NCBI RefSeq assembly: GCF_020073745.1
Contig: NZ_JAIRAU010000021.1
Coordinates: 1 to 56,001 of the forward strand
Source: Nannocystis pusilla
GTDB lineage: Bacteria; Myxococcota_A; Polyangia; Nannocystales; Nannocystaceae
DNA length: 56,001 nucleotides
Direction: 5' to 3'
The translations under genes were made by a program, and so were the position numbers. Shown in pieces: positions 51,359-56,001 of this stretch. Within the stretch, counting starts at the first letter, position 1. Each line of letters starts with the position of its first letter. Below the pieces are notes generated by a model. The model made no database searches and was not told where the DNA came from. It saw only the letters and a list, made by a program, of their open reading frames with translations.

Positions 51359-51928
51359 ATGCGGCCTCGTCACTCGAACATCGCCCCGATGCTCCTCGGT
51401 CTGTCGCTCGCGTTCGTGGGAGCGCTGGCGCTGTCCTACAGCGTGGCAGCGGCGCAGAAGGAGTCGAGCAAGAAGGAGCCGCAGGCGACGCCGGCGGCGG
51501 CCGCTCCAGCGCTGCCGACGACGCTGCCGCCGAAAGTGGTGGCGAACGACCTGCGCGACCTGACGGTGACGTTCAAGGACGCGAGCTCGCTGAAGCTGCG
51601 CTCGAGCTTCAACAGTTCCCAGCTCGGGACGAAGTTCGCGTCGGATGTGCTCGAAATCGAGTCGGGCGGCGGCGTCACGGTGAGCGAGCGCGGCCGCTGG
51701 AGCTTCACGCCGCCGGCGTTCAAGGTGTCGATCGCTATGAACGCAGAGGCCCGCGCGGCCCTCGACCTGTGCCTGCGCCTGATCACGGCCCCGCCGCACG
51801 GCCGGGCGCTGACGCTCGAGTTCATGCGCCTGAACTCGCCGGCCGAGAACGCGTACACGCTGTCGTCGACGGTCCTCGACGTGATCCGCCCGCTCGAGAT
51901 GGGGTTCATCAACTGTTCGCTCGAGTGA
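51359..51928 (+). CDS. Secreted hypothetical protein
   Basis: The 189-residue protein starts at an ATG with a GAAGGAG Shine-Dalgarno sequence and a signal-like helix (MLLGLSLAFVGALALSYSV) followed by AAAQ, a likely cleavage site. A Lys/Pro/Ala-rich spacer leads to a folded domain (DLTVTFKDASSLKL, LEIESGGGVTVSERGRW, VLDVIRPLEMGF). I do not recognise the family. Codon use is typical of the region. Confidence 0.7.
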   Translation: MRPRHSNIAPMLLGLSLAFVGALALSYSVAAAQKESSKKEPQATPAAAAPALPTTLPPKVVANDLRDLTVTFKDASSLKLRSSFNSSQLGTKFASDVLEIESGGGVTVSERGRWSFTPPAFKVSIAMNAEARAALDLCLRLITAPPHGRALTLEFMRLNSPAENAYTLSSTVLDVIRPLEMGFINCSLE

Positions 51929-51983
51929 GGCGCGCCTGAGCCTCGCTCGCGCCGGGCGGGGCTGAGCTGACCTGTCGGGCGCG

Positions 51984-52025
51984 GTTCATGTACGCAAGGA
52001 CATGTCTGAAAAGACATGTCCTTTG
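51984..52025. repeat. 14-bp phased repeat array K
   Basis: CATG cores at 51987, 52001 and 52015, 14 bp apart; the last unit is AGACATGTCC. It lies at a convergent junction about 55 bp after the secreted protein's stop codon. Confidence 0.75.
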
Positions 52026-52180
52026 TTCCTCTTTCGCGGCTCGGGCGTCGATAAACCGTCCGCCGGAGACACCCGGGCGCGCCGACCGAGCAATCGACGC
52101 GGCTGTCGCCAGCGTGGCCGACGAGCAGGTCGCCGCCGACGAACTCGGGACGCAGGCCCTCAGCCGGACGGATTTTGCCG

Positions 52181-52194
52181 ATAATAGATATTAT
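52181..52194. other. AT-rich inverted repeat
   Basis: ATAATA-GA-TATTAT is a perfect dyad in an AT-rich island (about 52170-52205) in GC-rich DNA. It could be a promoter or protein-binding site, or mark a junction of acquired DNA. Confidence 0.35.
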
Positions 52195-52237
52195 GTTAAG
52201 TTGAAGAGAACGGGCGCCGGGGAGGCCCGGGCTGGCG

Positions 52238-52460
52238 CTTGAGTCGCTCGACGAGCGCCCACGCGAACAAGACGCTCTTGAGTCGCTCGACGAGCTGCTC
52301 GAGACGCTGGCGGCTCGTCGTCGAATCACGTCTCTCGACGAGATGCTTCGCTCGAGACGCTGGCGGATCGTCGTCGAATCGGGTCGCTCGACGAGCAGCT
52401 TTACTCGTCGTCGAATCGCTGCTCACCAAAGCATCGGCCCGGCGCTCACCAACGCATCGG
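52238..52460. repeat. Cluster of interleaved direct repeats downstream of lepB
   Basis: A 19-bp word, CTTGAGTCGCTCGACGAGC, occurs at 52238 and 52277 and in part at 52382. A 31-bp word starting GCTCGAGACGCTGGCGG occurs at 52297-52327 and 52350-52380 with one difference. A 17-bp word GCTCACCAANGCATCGG occurs at 52421 and 52444. Together they fill about 220 bp before the lepB stop codon. Confidence 0.8.
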
Positions 52461-52481
52461 CTCGTGCCGCGGCCCGCGAGC

Positions 52482-54821
52482 TCACCGGATCGGCAGCCAG
52501 AACCGGCTCAGCGGCAGCCAGATCCGCTCGGCGCGGCCCTTGACGTTGCCGCGCGGCACGTACGGCTGCGGGCGCTCCGCGGCCGGATCGACGAAGTTGC
52601 TGGCGTCGTGGGCCTTCTGGTACGCGCGCTTGGCCAGGTCGCGCGCGACCTCTGGCGTCGGGCACAGGCCGGCGCTGCACTGCATGCGGATCACGACTTC
52701 GGTCGCGGGCACGGCGAACGCGTACTGGATGCCGTGGCCCGCGCTGCCGTCGCCGACGATCGCGCCGCTGGCCACGCTGTCGTCGACGCGGGCGTTCGGG
52801 ATCTCGGCCTGCAGCGCCGCCAGCTTCCCGGCCAGGCCCTCGGCCGGCCGCAGCCAGACCCACACGCCGAGGCTGTACGCGACGTCGCGGACGGTCGCGT
52901 CGAGGCGGATCCGGTCGTACTCGTAGCGCTCGCCGACCGGCGCCGCGGGCAGCTCCTTGTAGCCCGGGATGTCGCCCGGCGGCAGCAGCTCGGGCAAGCG
53001 CGTGCGGTCCTTGATGACCGAAGGGACATGTCCTTCGATATCACGCACGAGCGCGAGCACGTCGCGGTCGCCGGCGCAGCGCTGGCGGCCGCACTCGAGG
53101 CTGAACGCGACCTGACCCTTGGTGTCGGCGCGGACGTAGGTGAACTTCTGCTCGTCCTCGACCAGCCAGCCGTCCTGGCCGGCCTCGTTGACGGCCTGGC
53201 GCGCGGCCGTGCGCGAGCTGCCGACGGCCGCGAGCGCGGCGTCGCGGATCAGGTCGACGCCCTCGTCCGGGGCTCGCCACGCGCGCAGGCGGACCAGCCC
53301 GGCCGGGGTCACCGGCTCGGCGCCGGTCTTGCTGTAGCGGCGCTCGAGGAAGGTCTCGGCGGTGGCGCTGCGGCTGGTCCAGTGCTGCGAGTAACGGGCC
53401 GTGTTGTCGCCGTCGAGGATCTGGCGGGCATCCTGGCTGCGGTCGCGCTCCCAGCGTTCGACGACCTCGGCGACCTTCTCGGCGATCTTGCCCGGCGTGC
53501 GGCACACCGCGTTGCCGCAGCGCAGGCGCATCACCGCGTCGGCGGCGTTCAGACGGAACACCACGTCCTGGGCCACGTCGCCCGACTTGACGGTCAGCGC
53601 CGTGACGTCGCCGCCGATCCGCAGCAGGCGCTCGCGCTGCTTGGCGTTGGACTTGCTGTTGAAGCGCTCGTCGCCCTCGACCAGGGCCGTGAAGGTGGTC
53701 TCCGTCCCCTCGCCTGCCGTCAGCGCGCGGTAGACCGCCTCGCCGCCGAGCACCGGCTGGCGCCAGATCTCGAGCTCGAGGCCGTGCGCGTCGCTGGCGT
53801 GGTCGGCGATGTAGAGGATGTGATCGAAGCTGGCGTCGCCGCGGGCCGAGACGTCGTCGGGGCGCGTCAGCGAGAACAGCTTCTCGTCGGTCAGGTCGCG
53901 CAGGTCCTTGACGCTGACGAGGCCGTCGGCCGCGACGGCCTCGACCTGGCGCGTCCACGCCAGGCTGTCGTGGCTCTCGTTGCGGTTGTCGCCCATGACC
54001 AGCAAATGGCGTTCGGGCACCGTCCACTCGCCGACGCGGCGGGCGCCGGCGCGTGGGTCGAGGTTGGTCTTGTAGCGGACGACGTAGGTGTGGCCGTCGA
54101 TCGTCTCCTCGAACAGCTCGCAGTGCGGGACCTGCTGCGTGCCGCTGTCGTCGCGGCACTTCTCGGGCAGCTTGGTGCGCTTCAGCTCCTCGAACTCGGC
54201 GTCGCCGCTGCGCCGGATGCTGACCTTGTTGCCGTCGACGCGGATGGTGTCGCCCGGCAGGCCGATGACGCGCTTGATGAAGTCCTCGGACTCGTCGATC
54301 GGGTAGCGGAAGACGACGACGTCGCCGCGCGCGATGTGCCCCCAGCGCTCGCCGACGACGGTGGTCGTGAACGGGATCTGGACGCCGTAGATGAACTTGT
54401 TGACGAAGATGTGATCGCCGGCGACGAGCGTCGGCATCATGCTGCCGCTCGGGATCTTGAACGGCTCGTAGAGGCACGAGCGCAGGCCGAGCGCGACCAG
54501 CACCGCGACGCCGACGTTCTCGATCGTCTCGCGCAGCGCGCTCTTGCGGGCGAAGCTGGCGTGCTGGTGCAGCAGCTCGTCGAGCCGCTCGGCCTCGTCC
54601 TCGGCGCGGTCCCACTGCTTGGCGTCGCGGTAGCGCTGGAGCGCGTCGGCGCAGTCGCGGATCGCCTGCGCGGGCTCGGGCGCGATCCGGCCGGAGTACT
54701 TCTTGAGGATCCGGCCGGCCTCCTTGACCAGCATCCCGGCGGCGGCCTTGACGCTACCGGTCGAGCGGCGCCCCTCGGGCTTGGCCGGGCGCGGCTCCTG
54801 CGCTTGCTGCGGCGTGGTCAC
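52482..54821 (-). CDS. lepB: Signal peptidase I with a large insertion
   Basis: The 779-residue enzyme removes signal peptides at the inner membrane. After a helical N-terminus and one membrane span (ENVGVAVLVALGLRSCLYEP, near 100-120) come the catalytic motifs: Ser127 in IPSGSMMPTL, Lys183 in DFIKRVIGLPGD, and box E GDNRNESHDS at 277-286. The final family block (YVPRGNVKGRAERIWLPL) appears only at 754-771. About 460 residues are therefore inserted between box E and the end, where most signal peptidases have 10-15. The insert has three related Cys-pair units (LRCGNAVCRTPG, LECGRQRCAGDRD, MQCSAGLCPTPE). The gene follows lepA by 9 bp, the usual lepA-lepB order. A two-unit 14-bp repeat lies in the insert near 53010-53037. 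Confidence 0.93.
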   Translation of the reverse strand: MTTPQQAQEPRPAKPEGRRSTGSVKAAAGMLVKEAGRILKKYSGRIAPEPAQAIRDCADALQRYRDAKQWDRAEDEAERLDELLHQHASFARKSALRETIENVGVAVLVALGLRSCLYEPFKIPSGSMMPTLVAGDHIFVNKFIYGVQIPFTTTVVGERWGHIARGDVVVFRYPIDESEDFIKRVIGLPGDTIRVDGNKVSIRRSGDAEFEELKRTKLPEKCRDDSGTQQVPHCELFEETIDGHTYVVRYKTNLDPRAGARRVGEWTVPERHLLVMGDNRNESHDSLAWTRQVEAVAADGLVSVKDLRDLTDEKLFSLTRPDDVSARGDASFDHILYIADHASDAHGLELEIWRQPVLGGEAVYRALTAGEGTETTFTALVEGDERFNSKSNAKQRERLLRIGGDVTALTVKSGDVAQDVVFRLNAADAVMRLRCGNAVCRTPGKIAEKVAEVVERWERDRSQDARQILDGDNTARYSQHWTSRSATAETFLERRYSKTGAEPVTPAGLVRLRAWRAPDEGVDLIRDAALAAVGSSRTAARQAVNEAGQDGWLVEDEQKFTYVRADTKGQVAFSLECGRQRCAGDRDVLALVRDIEGHVPSVIKDRTRLPELLPPGDIPGYKELPAAPVGERYEYDRIRLDATVRDVAYSLGVWVWLRPAEGLAGKLAALQAEIPNARVDDSVASGAIVGDGSAGHGIQYAFAVPATEVVIRMQCSAGLCPTPEVARDLAKRAYQKAHDASNFVDPAAERPQPYVPRGNVKGRAERIWLPLSRFWLPIR

Positions 54822-54830
54822 GGAGGCTCT

Positions 54831-56001
<1,171 letters not shown>

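Overview
This is a 56 kb stretch of a very GC-rich bacterial chromosome. The gene content points to a myxobacterium, most likely of the Nannocystineae. Evidence includes two proteins with MYXO-CTERM-like C-termini, an ADYC-domain lipoprotein, Thr/Ser-rich and Cys-rich lipoproteins, a Ser/Thr kinase with TPRs, a 17-copy FG-GAP lipoprotein, and housekeeping genes of Gram-negative type (lnt, aspS, rlmKL, thrA, lepB, lepA). The genus call is inference.

Layout. 1-3.9 kb: the 3' end of a TPR/membrane protein, a 104-bp tandem duplication, then a lower-GC gene fusing a PD-(D/E)XK nuclease to a PIN-like nuclease, followed by an orphan MerR-type operator. 3.9-9.7 kb: aspS-lnt, a phosphoesterase, an APS/PAPS reductase and a lipoprotein on the minus strand. 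9.8-19.2 kb: a Bax-inhibitor-1 protein, TetR regulator, lipoprotein hydrolase, lipoprotein metallopeptidase, FG-GAP lipoprotein and a SpoIID-like MYXO-CTERM protein. 19.3-24 kb: rlmKL, an MFS carrier and a Cys-rich lipoprotein. 24-26.3 kb: an HxsB-like radical SAM enzyme in an overlapping operon with two HxsD-like proteins. 26.7-29.8 kb: an FMN reductase divergent from a DprE1-like oxidase and a DprE2-like SDR. 30-38.8 kb: a PAS histidine kinase, a degenerate metalloprotease, an operon of thrA with a radical SAM gene, and an epimerase-SRPBCC fusion. 39-49.1 kb: lipoproteins, an acyl-CoA synthetase, a Ser/Thr kinase, a membrane phosphoesterase and a WD40 protein. 49.3-56 kb: an orphan ABC ATPase, tRNA-Arg(CCU), a secreted protein, and lepA-lepB, whose signal peptidase carries an insertion of about 460 residues.

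The most striking signal is a short repeat family that ordinary annotation would miss. Arrays of a 10-bp palindrome close to GGACATGTCC recur at a strict 14-bp period (10-bp palindrome plus 4-nt spacer, often TTCG, GTTC, CGAA or GAAC). At least ten arrays lie between genes, mostly starting within about 15 bp of a stop codon and favouring convergent gene junctions. Shorter versions of about 2-5 units lie inside conserved genes. Three units make 42 bp, which keeps the reading frame. Because the core is its own reverse complement, neighbouring units can pair into 10-bp hairpins with 4-nt loops.

A second general feature is that many genes have a TAnnnT -10-like box only 6-8 nt before the start codon and no Shine-Dalgarno sequence, which suggests leaderless transcripts.
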